Below are positions 9,051 to 17,417 of a DNA stretch of 64,000 nucleotides, piece after piece. The stretch is taken from the NCBI GenBank assembly GCA_963702765.1, contig CAVPEB010000062.1, positions 19,625 through 83,624 of the forward strand, read 5' to 3'. This DNA is from DATMNR01 sp963702765. GTDB taxonomy: Bacteria; Chloroflexota; Ktedonobacteria; Ktedonobacterales; Ktedonobacteraceae. The position numbers and the translations under genes were made by a program. The notes under the pieces are model-generated. The model was given only the letters and a program-made list of their open reading frames with translations. It had not been told where the DNA came from and did not search any database. Positions within the stretch are counted from its first letter, which is position 1. The number at the start of each line of letters is the position of its first letter.

Positions 9051-9125
9051 TTGAGGACGACACTACCCGGCCGCGAGCAAATACCGTTCTACGGTTATGC
9101 GGCGTGGTTGTCGCTGATAGAATGA
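9051..9125 (+). CDS. Possible 24-residue peptide
   Basis: A TTG start preceded by AAGGAG at 7 bp opens a 24-codon frame ending in TGA; the peptide runs from LRTTLPGREQ to AAWLSLIE. The stretch is GC-rich within an AT-rich intergenic region. It lies 235 bp upstream of an ATP-grasp ligase gene, and ligases of that superfamily sometimes modify small peptides, but no precursor motif known to me is present. It may be chance. The rest of 8896-9360 holds nothing recognisable. Confidence 0.25.
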   Translation: MRTTLPGREQIPFYGYAAWLSLIE

Positions 9126-9360
9126 AAATGTAATTGTTGTATAACTCAGTGGCTCCATAAGGTTATTATATCATGAAAAGAGATACAATACTGCTAATTT
9201 TTGTGACGTATTTCCTATTCCAGACTCAATAATAGGAGTATACTGTCAGTAAAAATGCAGATATGCCGCAAACTAGTGTTACTGCTAGCCTGGGCGGATA
9301 TTTTGTAATTCGTAACAAATGTCTAACTAAATCAACTGAGAGTTTGTAGGAGGGATACCT

Positions 9361-10290
9361 GTGCGTTTCTGCTTTATTCTAGAGGAAAGATATGCCGATA
9401 AACCTATGCCGATGGTAGTTGCTGATCAATTGAAACAATGGGGACACGAAATAGATGTCTTACAACCGTATGCTGCTGTAACAAGTCTGACTGATCTCTC
9501 GTTAACGACATATGATGCTTATGTCTTAAAAACAGTCTCAGATGGACCTGGTTTGACCATATTAGAGGCTGCTGAAGCTGTAGGCATACCAACCATTAAT
9601 AATTCTCGCGCTATACGTTTGATTCGTGATAAAGCAGTAGCTGTGGCTTTTGCTCAAGCATGTGATTTACCTATCCCTGTAACATACTTCGTTGGTCATC
9701 CTCGCGCCCTGGTCAAGGTACCTCATGATGTATATCCAGTGGTAGTAAAACCCAGTAATGGTACATCATTACAAGATATTCATCTCGTACATTCACCTGA
9801 AGAAATGGCTAGACTCACTCTGGATGAACAAAGTTACTATCTCGCAATGCATTATGTTGAAAATACTGGCTTTGACATTAAGCTGTATGTTACCGGCCAG
9901 GAAGTGCATGCAATTGTCAAAAGTTCACCTTTACACGGATCAGTACAAGAGAAAGAAATTCCAGTCAGTAGTGATATGCTGAAATTGGCACGCCGTGTAG
10001 GGCAGGTATTTGGACTTGATCTTTATGGAGTGGATGTATTGGAGACTTCTGAAGGTTTGATGCTGGTTGATATTAATGATTTTCCCAGCTTCTATGGAGT
10101 ACCACGCAAAGTTGCAAGTGTCGCAGAGTATATCCTTCATGCTGCTTATCGTGCTCGTCGAGAAGGTCAGAGACACAATGGAAATCCACTTATTAAGGCA
10201 CATAGATCGCTACGACGCCAGGACAATAAGATTGTGCCTGCAGAGTTGTTAAGTTTTAACCCCAACGTGAAACGAGTTTATAGCAGTTAG
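9361..10290 (+). CDS. RimK/LysX-like ATP-grasp ligase
   Basis: The 309-residue protein has a RimK-type layout: an N-terminal Rossmann-like part (to about residue 90), a central region with INNSRAIRLIRDK, the ATP-binding VVVKPSNGTS segment, and the metal-binding end with GVDVLET and LVDINDFPSFYGV. ATP-grasp enzymes join a carboxylate to an amine via an acyl phosphate. The acceptor could be a protein tail, an amino-group carrier protein or a peptide; nothing nearby settles it. The start is GTG 9361 with AGGAGGG about 6 bp upstream, a strong site that fixes the start. Confidence 0.82.
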   Translation: MRFCFILEERYADKPMPMVVADQLKQWGHEIDVLQPYAAVTSLTDLSLTTYDAYVLKTVSDGPGLTILEAAEAVGIPTINNSRAIRLIRDKAVAVAFAQACDLPIPVTYFVGHPRALVKVPHDVYPVVVKPSNGTSLQDIHLVHSPEEMARLTLDEQSYYLAMHYVENTGFDIKLYVTGQEVHAIVKSSPLHGSVQEKEIPVSSDMLKLARRVGQVFGLDLYGVDVLETSEGLMLVDINDFPSFYGVPRKVASVAEYILHAAYRARREGQRHNGNPLIKAHRSLRRQDNKIVPAELLSFNPNVKRVYSS

Positions 10291-10473
10291 TTCTTCTCGC
10301 ATCCTAAATATGAAACCTCACTCTCTTAGTGACCGTGCAATAAGTAGAATGGATGTAAATCTACGCACCTGCCACGAAAATAATGAGTTGATTATCCACT
10401 TCAAAAGGATGGTATTTCATTTTCTTTGTTCGAGTGAATGCCATCCAATGGTAGAAAGGAAGTGAGAGTTCAT

Positions 10474-11034
10474 ATGAAAAAGACCTCTGATTTAGTCCAA
10501 TATAATGTGAATGATGCGAAGGAAATGGGGAGGCAAGCCGTGAGTTCAGCTCTATCTACAGTCACGGATACAGTGCGTTCAGGTGTAGCAAAGACGCAGG
10601 ATGTTTTGCTTGAAGGGCTGGATGTAACACAAGAACTATTAAAAGATCAACAGAAACGCTCTGCAAAGAAATTCAAGAAGGCTCAAAAGAGAACACGTAA
10701 GAACGTGAAAAATTTGCAGGGATCTGTTAAGTCTGGTTTATCGCAAACTCAGGATATGCTACTCTCGGGACTGAATACTACTCAGGACGCTTTAGACAAG
10801 AATACCAAACGTGCTTCTAAAAGTCTGAAGAGGGCGCAGAAGAATTTTAATAATACACGAAATTCAATGCAAAGCCTTCTTGAGAAACGTGTCCGCAGGC
10901 GACAACGCGCGAAGATGGTCTTTCGTCTGGGGATATTGTCTGGTTTCGTACTGGTGGTACTCACCACACCCTGGTCTGGTTCAGAGATTCGGCATCAGTT
11001 GGTAGAATTATGGAATGGTTTTTCCCCATCATAG
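10474..11034 (+). CDS. Repeat-containing basic coiled-coil protein with C-terminal membrane segment
   Basis: I do not recognise a family. Two tandem repeats of about 47 residues are clear: the first contains SGVAKTQDVLLEGL with a Lys/Arg-rich KKFKKAQKRTRKN tail, the second SGLSQTQDMLLSGL with SKSLKRAQKNFNNTRN. The pattern resembles amphipathic apolipoprotein-like helices. A single hydrophobic helix (LGILSGFVLVVL) near residue 162 and a short tail suggest a C-terminally anchored membrane protein, perhaps touching nucleic acid or anionic lipid through its basic faces. ATG 10474 was preferred over in-frame ATG 10438 because AAGGAAG precedes it. Confidence 0.65.
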   Translation: MKKTSDLVQYNVNDAKEMGRQAVSSALSTVTDTVRSGVAKTQDVLLEGLDVTQELLKDQQKRSAKKFKKAQKRTRKNVKNLQGSVKSGLSQTQDMLLSGLNTTQDALDKNTKRASKSLKRAQKNFNNTRNSMQSLLEKRVRRRQRAKMVFRLGILSGFVLVVLTTPWSGSEIRHQLVELWNGFSPS

Positions 11035-11058
11035 GAAAAGTAAAATTCCAATGAAGTG

Positions 11059-11099
11059 GATGCAATCAGAAGAGCAAATGTTGTTCATCTGATTGCATC
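11059..11099. terminator. Long hairpin between convergent genes
   Basis: GATGCAATCAG (11059-11069) pairs perfectly with CTGATTGCATC (11089-11099), and most of the interior also pairs around a short loop. It lies between the repeat protein and the convergent phosphatase gene, so it probably terminates transcripts from both sides. Confidence 0.65.
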
Positions 11100-11105
11100 T
11101 GTCTA

Positions 11106-11786
11106 TCAAGCAGGTCTCATTATATGCCCAATATCATTCAAAACAAAGAGAACACGCTGCTTAGTTGAAGCAGCACGAACGATGCTAATAGATGTATTAG
11201 CGGCAGGGAAGAAGAAGTCTTTTTCTAACCCTAACACCTCAGCAATGTAAGCATTTATCACACCTCCATGAGCAAATGCTAAAATGCGTTGACCTATATG
11301 TTTGCTCACTATCTCATCTAATGTCTTAACAACCCTCGATCGAAAAGCTATGGATGGTTCACTATCTGGAATCCCATCCCAATGCCCTGTTTCGCCCGCA
11401 ATACGCACGATATCTAACTGACGCTCCTGAAGTGCTTTTGTTAAAGCTGCTAAATTCTTCTGGCTATCTTCGGGTAGGGGGCGTATATTGCCTAACTTGA
11501 TTTCTTTCAAACCCTCTGCAATGATAGGGGTCATTCCCAGACTTTTTGCCAATGGTGCAGCTGTTTCCAGACAGCGTCGCAAGGGACTGCTGTACATAGC
11601 ATCGAAGCTTAAACCACTGAGCCGTTCTGTAAGTGCCTGTGCTTGTTGCCGTCCTGTACGACTAAGTGGCAAGTCATCATAAATGCCACTTGGGTTAATT
11701 TCATCTTCTTCGGGTATAGCATCAGCATGGCGAATAAGAAATAATTCAGCAGCATTGGTGCGCTGGAATAAAAATGGGTCATTCAT
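11106..11786 (-). CDS. Histidine phosphatase (phosphoglycerate mutase-like)
   Basis: The N-terminal FLIRHADA carries the phospho-accepting His in an RHX motif, with SSPLRRCLETA supplying the second Arg and AFAHGGVINAYI the distal catalytic His. The length of 226 residues matches stand-alone phosphatases of this superfamily. Substrates range from sugar phosphates to cobalamin intermediates and cannot be assigned. The gene reads toward the hairpin at 11059-11099. No strong ribosome site is seen, so the start is tentative. Confidence 0.83.
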   Translation of the reverse strand: MNDPFLFQRTNAAELFLIRHADAIPEEDEINPSGIYDDLPLSRTGRQQAQALTERLSGLSFDAMYSSPLRRCLETAAPLAKSLGMTPIIAEGLKEIKLGNIRPLPEDSQKNLAALTKALQERQLDIVRIAGETGHWDGIPDSEPSIAFRSRVVKTLDEIVSKHIGQRILAFAHGGVINAYIAEVLGLEKDFFFPAANTSISIVRAASTKQRVLFVLNDIGHIMRPA

Positions 11787-11881
11787 ACTAGCTTTTACCG
11801 CCTGTTATAAGAAATTGAGTTCATTGGAGACTTCAAGTTGCATTCCTCTGAAGTGTACCTTCTCTGCATTCTCCAATGTAA

Positions 11882-13099
11882 TTATGATTTTTTTCCCCCA
11901 AACTGACGCAGCACCGATTTCGCCAGTGAGCGTTTGTGTACTTCATCAGGGCCATCAACAATATGTATAGTTCGTGCATGGGCCCACATTTGTGCCAGGG
12001 GGAAATCATCACTTAATCCTGCACCGCCGAAAACTTGCATGGCGCGATTTACTACATTAGTAAAAACTTCGGGTGCGGCGATCTTAATCATAGCAATTTC
12101 ATTTTGTGCAGCCTTTTTGCCGAGCGTATCAATCATCCAGGCCGCTTTTAATGTTAGGAGCCTTGCCTGCTCTATTTCAAGATATGATTGGGCGATCCAT
12201 TCCTGTATAACTCCTTGTTCAGATAATGGTTTACCGAAGGCTATACGTGACGTAGCTCGTTGGCACATCAATTCTAGCGCACGCTGCGCTGCTCCAATCG
12301 AACGCATGCAATGGTGAATGCGTCCAGGCCCAAGACGTGCCTGAGCGATAGCAAAACCCGTGCCTTCTTCTCCCAATACATTGCTTACCGGTACTCTCAC
12401 ATTATCGAAAAGTATCTCGCAATGGCTTTCGTTATCGATATACCCCATAACTGGAAGACTACGCTTTATAGTTACACCGGGGGTATTTTTGGGAACCAAA
12501 ATCATACTCTGCTGCCGGTATCTGTCTGGAGAATCTGGCTCGGTCTTGCCCATTACGATGAATATTTTGCAACGTTCGCGTGCTGCTCCAGATATCCACC
12601 ACTTGCGGCCGTTGAGTATGTATTCATCGCCATTACGTTTGATTGTGAGTTGGATGTTGGTAGCATCGGAACTCGCTACATCGGGTTCTGTCATAGCAAA
12701 TGCGGAGCGAATCTCGCCGTTGAGCAATGGTATAAGCCAGTCTTTTTTTTGTTGAGAGGTTCCAAACTGTGCCAGGATTTCCATATTCCCGGTGTCAGGA
12801 GCAGAGCAGTTAAATACTTCTGATGACCAACCAACCCTGCCCATGATCTCAGCAAGAGGAGCATATTCTAAATTCGTTAAACCTGCACCATATTCATCAT
12901 CAGGCAAAAAAAGATTCCATAGACCTTGCTCTTTTGCCTTTATTTTCAGCTCATCTATTATTTCTGCGTGATGGTGTGGATCTCCCGAAGCAGCAATCTG
13001 TTCATGATATGTCTGCTCGTTGGGATAAATATATTGATCCATAAAATCATTGAGCCGTTGACGGGATTCGTTGACTTTTTGTGTGTAGGCAAACTCCAT
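11882..13099 (-). CDS. Acyl-CoA dehydrogenase
   Basis: The three-part acyl-CoA dehydrogenase fold is complete. FAMTEPDVASSDATN and WWISGA bind FAD and substrate, a middle beta domain follows, and the C-terminal helical domain contains RIAFGKPLSEQ, MQVFGGAGLSDDFPL and DGPDEVHKRS. The sequence is closest in style to the ACAD10/11-like group. It oxidises an acyl-CoA to the 2-enoyl-CoA with electrons passed to ETF; chain length is unknown. ATG 13099 is chosen because AGGAGA lies 9 bp upstream; the frame is open to a TTG at 13126, which would place the ribosome site inside the gene. Confidence 0.9.
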   Translation of the reverse strand: MEFAYTQKVNESRQRLNDFMDQYIYPNEQTYHEQIAASGDPHHHAEIIDELKIKAKEQGLWNLFLPDDEYGAGLTNLEYAPLAEIMGRVGWSSEVFNCSAPDTGNMEILAQFGTSQQKKDWLIPLLNGEIRSAFAMTEPDVASSDATNIQLTIKRNGDEYILNGRKWWISGAARERCKIFIVMGKTEPDSPDRYRQQSMILVPKNTPGVTIKRSLPVMGYIDNESHCEILFDNVRVPVSNVLGEEGTGFAIAQARLGPGRIHHCMRSIGAAQRALELMCQRATSRIAFGKPLSEQGVIQEWIAQSYLEIEQARLLTLKAAWMIDTLGKKAAQNEIAMIKIAAPEVFTNVVNRAMQVFGGAGLSDDFPLAQMWAHARTIHIVDGPDEVHKRSLAKSVLRQFGGKKS

Positions 13100-13287
13100 G
13101 AGCTTCTTCTCCTGAAATGATGTCAATACTTACTTTGACTATACCACAAAATAAGGACGTGTTTTGAATGGAGATACATTTGTGATGATTGTGTCATGGT
13201 ACCAGGCGCAATTGTGATCTTAATGTGAGGTGAAAGCTTTACACTTGAAGGTGGAGTATCGAATCCTACCTAAATGAGGAGAGCTAC

Positions 13288-14220
13288 ATGAAGAAAAGGA
13301 AATATCAAGATTTCATAATAGTGCCATTTCCGAAGATGCGGCGTGTACTTAGCGTTATGCTACGTTCAGCGCAGCATAAGAATATGATGCATGGCTTAGT
13401 TGAGATGGATATTACAAAAGCACACCAGTATATGCGTGAATATAAAGCCAGGACAGGAGTTTCTTTATCAATGACAGCATTCATTGTAAATTGTCTGGCC
13501 CATGCAGTAGATGAAAACAAATCTGTGCAGGCGTATCGAAAAGGGAAAAATCAGCTTGTACTCTTCGAGGATGTGGATGTGACTATACAGGTTGAGCGCA
13601 AAGTAGTTGGCCAAAGGGAGCCTGTACCGTCAATATCACCTACAGTATCCTCTCAGCAGAATGGGCATACATCTCTTCATGATCAGCATAAATACAGAGT
13701 AGATACATTGTTTCCTCATATCATCAAGGCAGCAAATAAAAAGTCGTTCATGGAGATTCACCAGGAAATTAGAGCAGCACAAAAGGAAAAAATCGAAGCA
13801 ACATTGAAGTACAGAGCATTGGAATGGACTGCATCTCTACCAACTTTTATGATCCTCTTCTTCTGGCGCATATTATGGTGGATGATTATGAGATATCCAC
13901 GCCTCCAAAAGAATTACGGTGGAACGGTAGGGGTAACAGCAGTCGGCATGTTTGGCAAAGGGAGTGGTTGGGGAATCCCTACAGCTGCTCATACGCTCGA
14001 TATCACCCTTGGAGGTATCAGCGAGAAGCCTGTTGTTATAGGTGGACGTTTAGAAACTCGAGAATATCTCAATATGACTATCAGTATGGATCACGATATT
14101 ATCGATGGCGCTCCAGCTACACGCTTCGCCTCGAGACTGAAAGACCTGATCGAGAGCGGTTATGGGCTCATCGACCAGGAATCTGTTTCAAGGCGAAGCA
14201 ATTCCATTACCGATGCCTGA
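13288..14220 (+). CDS. Stand-alone E2-type (2-oxoacid dehydrogenase) acyltransferase domain
   Basis: This is a catalytic acyltransferase domain without lipoyl or subunit-binding domains. The catalytic signature is DHDIIDGAPA near the C terminus, corresponding to DHRxxDG of E2 enzymes. GWGIPTAAHTLDITLGGI precedes it. The N-terminal half shows PFPKMRRVLS and SLSMTAFIVNCLAHAV, also as in E2 domains. Without a lipoyl arm it is unlikely to serve a pyruvate dehydrogenase complex; it may act on free acyl-CoA, and its role is unknown. ATG 13288 has GAGGAG just upstream. It converges with the next gene over 12 bp. Confidence 0.8.
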   Translation: MKKRKYQDFIIVPFPKMRRVLSVMLRSAQHKNMMHGLVEMDITKAHQYMREYKARTGVSLSMTAFIVNCLAHAVDENKSVQAYRKGKNQLVLFEDVDVTIQVERKVVGQREPVPSISPTVSSQQNGHTSLHDQHKYRVDTLFPHIIKAANKKSFMEIHQEIRAAQKEKIEATLKYRALEWTASLPTFMILFFWRILWWMIMRYPRLQKNYGGTVGVTAVGMFGKGSGWGIPTAAHTLDITLGGISEKPVVIGGRLETREYLNMTISMDHDIIDGAPATRFASRLKDLIESGYGLIDQESVSRRSNSITDA

Positions 14221-14232
14221 TGGCATTTAATC

Positions 14233-14661
14233 TTATGACTCTACCTGTTCTGTGGTGGTTGAGTGTTGGCCTGGTTGTGGCTGATTATATTGTTGAGGTT
14301 GCCCATATTGTGGATATTGCGGAGAGGAAGGAAATTGCTGAGGATACGCAGCAGGAGAAGAAGATTGAGGGTATTGCTGTGGCGCAGCAGGATTACGTTG
14401 ACCTTGTGCTACCTGCTGGCGCAGATAGTTAAGTTCTTTGTAGATGGGCCAATTACCAAAGGCGAGGACACATAGTACGATGATATTTGCGATAGGGACA
14501 AACATCAGTAAACTCAACGCGCCGCTATAACCTGCTTTGGAGAAAATCCTCCAAAAAATGATAACAGCAAAAATAATAACTATTAAACTGAAAATAGCTG
14601 AGGTTAAGAAAATTCCTGTAAAAGCACCTGTACTCACAGTGCTTGTGCCGTTGTTGTACAT
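14233..14661 (-). CDS. Small membrane protein with Pro/Gln-rich tail
   Basis: Two hydrophobic helices at about residues 17-39 and 49-67 are separated by a short FSKAGYSG turn. They are followed by a cytoplasmic-type linker and a 65-residue tail dominated by Gln, Pro, Ser and Tyr (QQYPQ repeats). The helical part resembles small DUF5684/DUF805-like proteins, but I cannot assign a family firmly. Its function is unknown. Confidence 0.65.
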   Translation of the reverse strand: MYNNGTSTVSTGAFTGIFLTSAIFSLIVIIFAVIIFWRIFSKAGYSGALSLLMFVPIANIIVLCVLAFGNWPIYKELNYLRQQVAQGQRNPAAPQQYPQSSSPAAYPQQFPSSPQYPQYGQPQQYNQPQPGQHSTTTEQVES

Positions 14662-14911
14662 GATAGCCTCCTAACTTGAAGAAAAAACTTCTAATCTCCG
14701 TATTGTACGCAAACTCGCAAAAATTGGATTGATCGGGCAACAATCCTGACAGTGTAGCTGATTGAGCAAAATGGGTTTGTTCAGACTTCATTCAACTGCG
14801 CGCTAGAAGCGATATTATCATAACACGGTTGTAAATACAAATTTGTATTCTGAAAGAAAAAACTTCGGGAAAGGGAATATCTTCAGTTTCTCAGGTGTTA
14901 TTACCAGTGAA

Positions 14912-14938
14912 TTAGCAATCTACACTTGTGAGTGCTAG
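14912..14938 (+). promoter_or_regulatory. CIRCE element (HrcA operator)
   Basis: TTAGCAATC, a 9-nt spacer and GAGTGCTAG match the CIRCE consensus TTAGCACTC-N9-GAGTGCTAA with two substitutions. The right arm overlaps the -35 box of the clpE promoter, so bound HrcA would block RNA polymerase and release it on heat or protein-folding stress. hrcA is not in the window. Confidence 0.88.
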
Positions 14939-14964
14939 ACAAATAAAAATCTAGATGTTATAAT
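14936..14964 (+). promoter_or_regulatory. Sigma-A type promoter of clpE
   Basis: The -35 TAGACA (14936-14941) and the -10 TATAAT (14959-14964) are separated by 17 bp. The start codon lies about 150 bp further on, leaving a long untranslated leader in which I recognise no structure. Confidence 0.78.
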
Positions 14965-15122
14965 CTGGCAATCACGAGTTAAGACTGCTAAAAGACGCGA
15001 GAAAGAACATTTGCTTTAAAATGAGGATTAACCGTATGGGGCATCACTAAGTGTAGCTCAGTACTGAAAATCAAGTAAAGGTTTGCTTTCGTACTTTCAT
15101 ATAGTTAGGAGCATGTAAATTC

Positions 15123-17360
15123 ATGAAGTGTGAACGTTGTGAAAAGAATCCCGCCCGTGTGCGTATAGATCAGATCGTCAATGGACGGCGTGAACAGCAT
15201 TATCTGTGCCAATCGTGTGTTGATGAGTTGATGGGTGCAGCGATGGGCCAAATGGGTGGTTTTGATGGTGAGGGTCTCCCTGATGGCGCTCCATTTGGTT
15301 TCGTTTCAAAAAACGGAAATGCTGCCTCTGCCGCTGGTGGTGTAAATACTGCTACTGCTGAGCGACATTCAAATAATAGTAAGACACCTACCTTAGATCA
15401 GTATGGGCGTGATCTGACTCGCGAGGTTGAAGAAGGTAAGTTGGATCCTGCAGCCGGCCGCCAACGAGAACTTCGCCGCCTGATAACTGTACTGGGTCGC
15501 CGTCAAAAGAATAATCCCGTACTCATTGGTGAGCCTGGTGTAGGTAAGACCGCAATTGTCGAGAATTTGGCGCGCCGCATTTACGAGGGCGATGTTCCTT
15601 CAGTATTACGTGGTAAGCGCATTGTTTCATTGAATATTGGTGGTATGGTTGCCGGTGCAATGTTCCGCGGACAGTTCGAGCAGCGTATTAAGTCAATTCT
15701 TGAGGAACTGCGGCAAGCTGATGACGTGATCGTGTTTATCGACGAATTGCACACGGTTGTAGGAGCTGGAGCAGCAGAAGGTGCTGTTGGAGCGGCTGAT
15801 ATGCTCAAGCCTGCCTTGGCCCGTGGTGAAATGCGTTGTATTGGTGCGACTACATTAGATGAGTATCGCAAGCATATTGAAAAAGATGCAGCGTTAGAGC
15901 GTCGTTTCCAGCCTGTGATGGTCGATGAGCCTTCAGCGGAAGAAGCGATAGAGATGCTGCGCATAGTGCGTCCGAACTATGAACTGCACCACAGCGTAAG
16001 CATTACTGACGAGGCTATAGAAGCCGCCGTTAAACTCTCTGATCGCTATATCAATGATCGTTTCCTGCCTGATAAAGCTATCGACGTTATGGACGAGGCT
16101 GCATCGGCACTGCGCTTAGAGGCGATGGAAAAAGGCATTGTAAGCCCGATACTCATTACCGACCTTGAGAAGGAGTTAGCTGATCTCCAGACAAAGAAGG
16201 AAGCTGCTGCTAATGCTGAGGATTACGAGCGAGCCGCGAAGTTGCGCCAACAAGAGTTGGTAATACAAGACAAGCTCGAAAAAGCTCGTGCAGAGGCGGG
16301 TAGTTCAATGACCTTACTTGTCACTCCTGAGCTTATCGCGAAAAGTGTTGAAAACTGGACAGGTGTGCCTGTCAGCCAGATGTTAGAGAGCGAGCGTCAG
16401 AATTTAATCAGTCTTGAAGATGATTTGCGTAAACGCGTGATTGGACAGGACGAAGCTATTAGCGCTGTTGCTCGCGCGATTAGACGATCGCGAGCCGGAC
16501 TTAAGGATCCTAAACGCCCAATTGGATCGTTTCTTTTCCTTGGCCCAACAGGCGTAGGTAAGACGGAATTAGCGAAGGCTTTAGCTGCCGAGTTGTTTGG
16601 TGGTGTGGAAAATCTCATTCGCCTGGATATGTCGGAATATATGGAGCCACATACGGTATCCCGTTTGTTCGGTAGCCCTCCGGGTTATGTTGGACATGAC
16701 GAAGGTGGCCAATTAACTGAGCAGGTACGCCGTCGCCCATATAGTGTGATCCTTCTTGACGAGGTTGAAAAGGCTCATCCAGAGGTCTTCAATGCATTGT
16801 TGCAAATCATGGACGATGGTCGGCTGACCGATGGTCAAGGTCGCACAGTAGACTTTAAGAACACTGTAGTGATTATGACCAGTAATGCTGGTAGCGCTGA
16901 TATGAAGCGGGCAGTGCGCATCGGCTTCTTGCCGACAAAAGATGAGGATTCACGCGATGAGCATCACGAAGCCATCCGTTCGAAAGCAATGGAAGGGCTG
17001 AAGCGTATGTTCCGTCCAGAGTTCATCAACCGCATTGACCAGATTGTGGTCTTCCATTCTCTGGGTAAGCCAGAACTCTACAAAATAGTTGATTTGCTGC
17101 TTGATCAAGTCCGCTCGCGTCTAAGTGAGCAGAAGATTGAGCTTGTGATCAGCGATGAGGTACGAGATCTGTTACTACACGAAGGGTTTGATGAAGAGTA
17201 TGGCGCGCGTCCGTTGCGCCGAACGATTTAGACCTACGTCGATGACACGCTGGCTGATGCCTTGCTAAATGGTGTTCTTGCACCTGGTAAAGTTGCTCAC
17301 TTGGTGTTGCATGATGGTAAGGTTGCTGTTGAGGCACAGGAAGTAGCTGTTGCAGCGTAA
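15123..17360 (+). CDS. clpE: ClpE-type Hsp100 ATPase, interrupted by an in-frame TAG
   Basis: This AAA+ unfoldase should feed proteins to ClpP. The N terminus is a zinc finger (Cys3, Cys6, Cys29, Cys32) in place of the Clp-N repeats, as in ClpE. The first ATPase domain has GEPGVGKT and VFIDELHT; a UVR-like coiled segment follows (DYERAAKLRQQE); the second has GPTGVGKTEL, LLDEVEKAHP and an IGF loop (VRIGFLPT) expected to dock ClpP. The reading frame stops at TAG 17229-17231 after RRTI, but the same frame continues 42 codons (TYVDDTLADALL...) to TAA 17360. Homologues have Gln at this point, so CAG to TAG is likely. It is controlled by the CIRCE promoter upstream. Confidence 0.9.
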
Positions 17361-17370
17361 TAGATAAAAA

Positions 17371-17412
17371 AGAAAAATTCACCATCCGCTCAAATGGGTG
17401 GTGAATTTTTCT
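17371..17412. terminator. Bidirectional terminator after clpE
   Basis: A perfect 14-bp stem pairs AGAAAAATTCACCA with TGGTGAATTTTTCT around a 14-nt loop, with T runs on both strands. It serves clpE and the convergent MmgE/PrpD gene. Confidence 0.85.
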
Positions 17413-17417
17413 TTTGA

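Noticed and set aside
13824..14432. A 202-residue plus-strand frame at 13824-14432
   Set aside because: It overlaps the E2-like gene in another frame and runs into the convergent membrane gene; its composition is not protein-like.
15581..15964. Minus-strand frame of 127 residues inside clpE
   Set aside because: It is a low-complexity shadow of the ATPase gene on the opposite strand.
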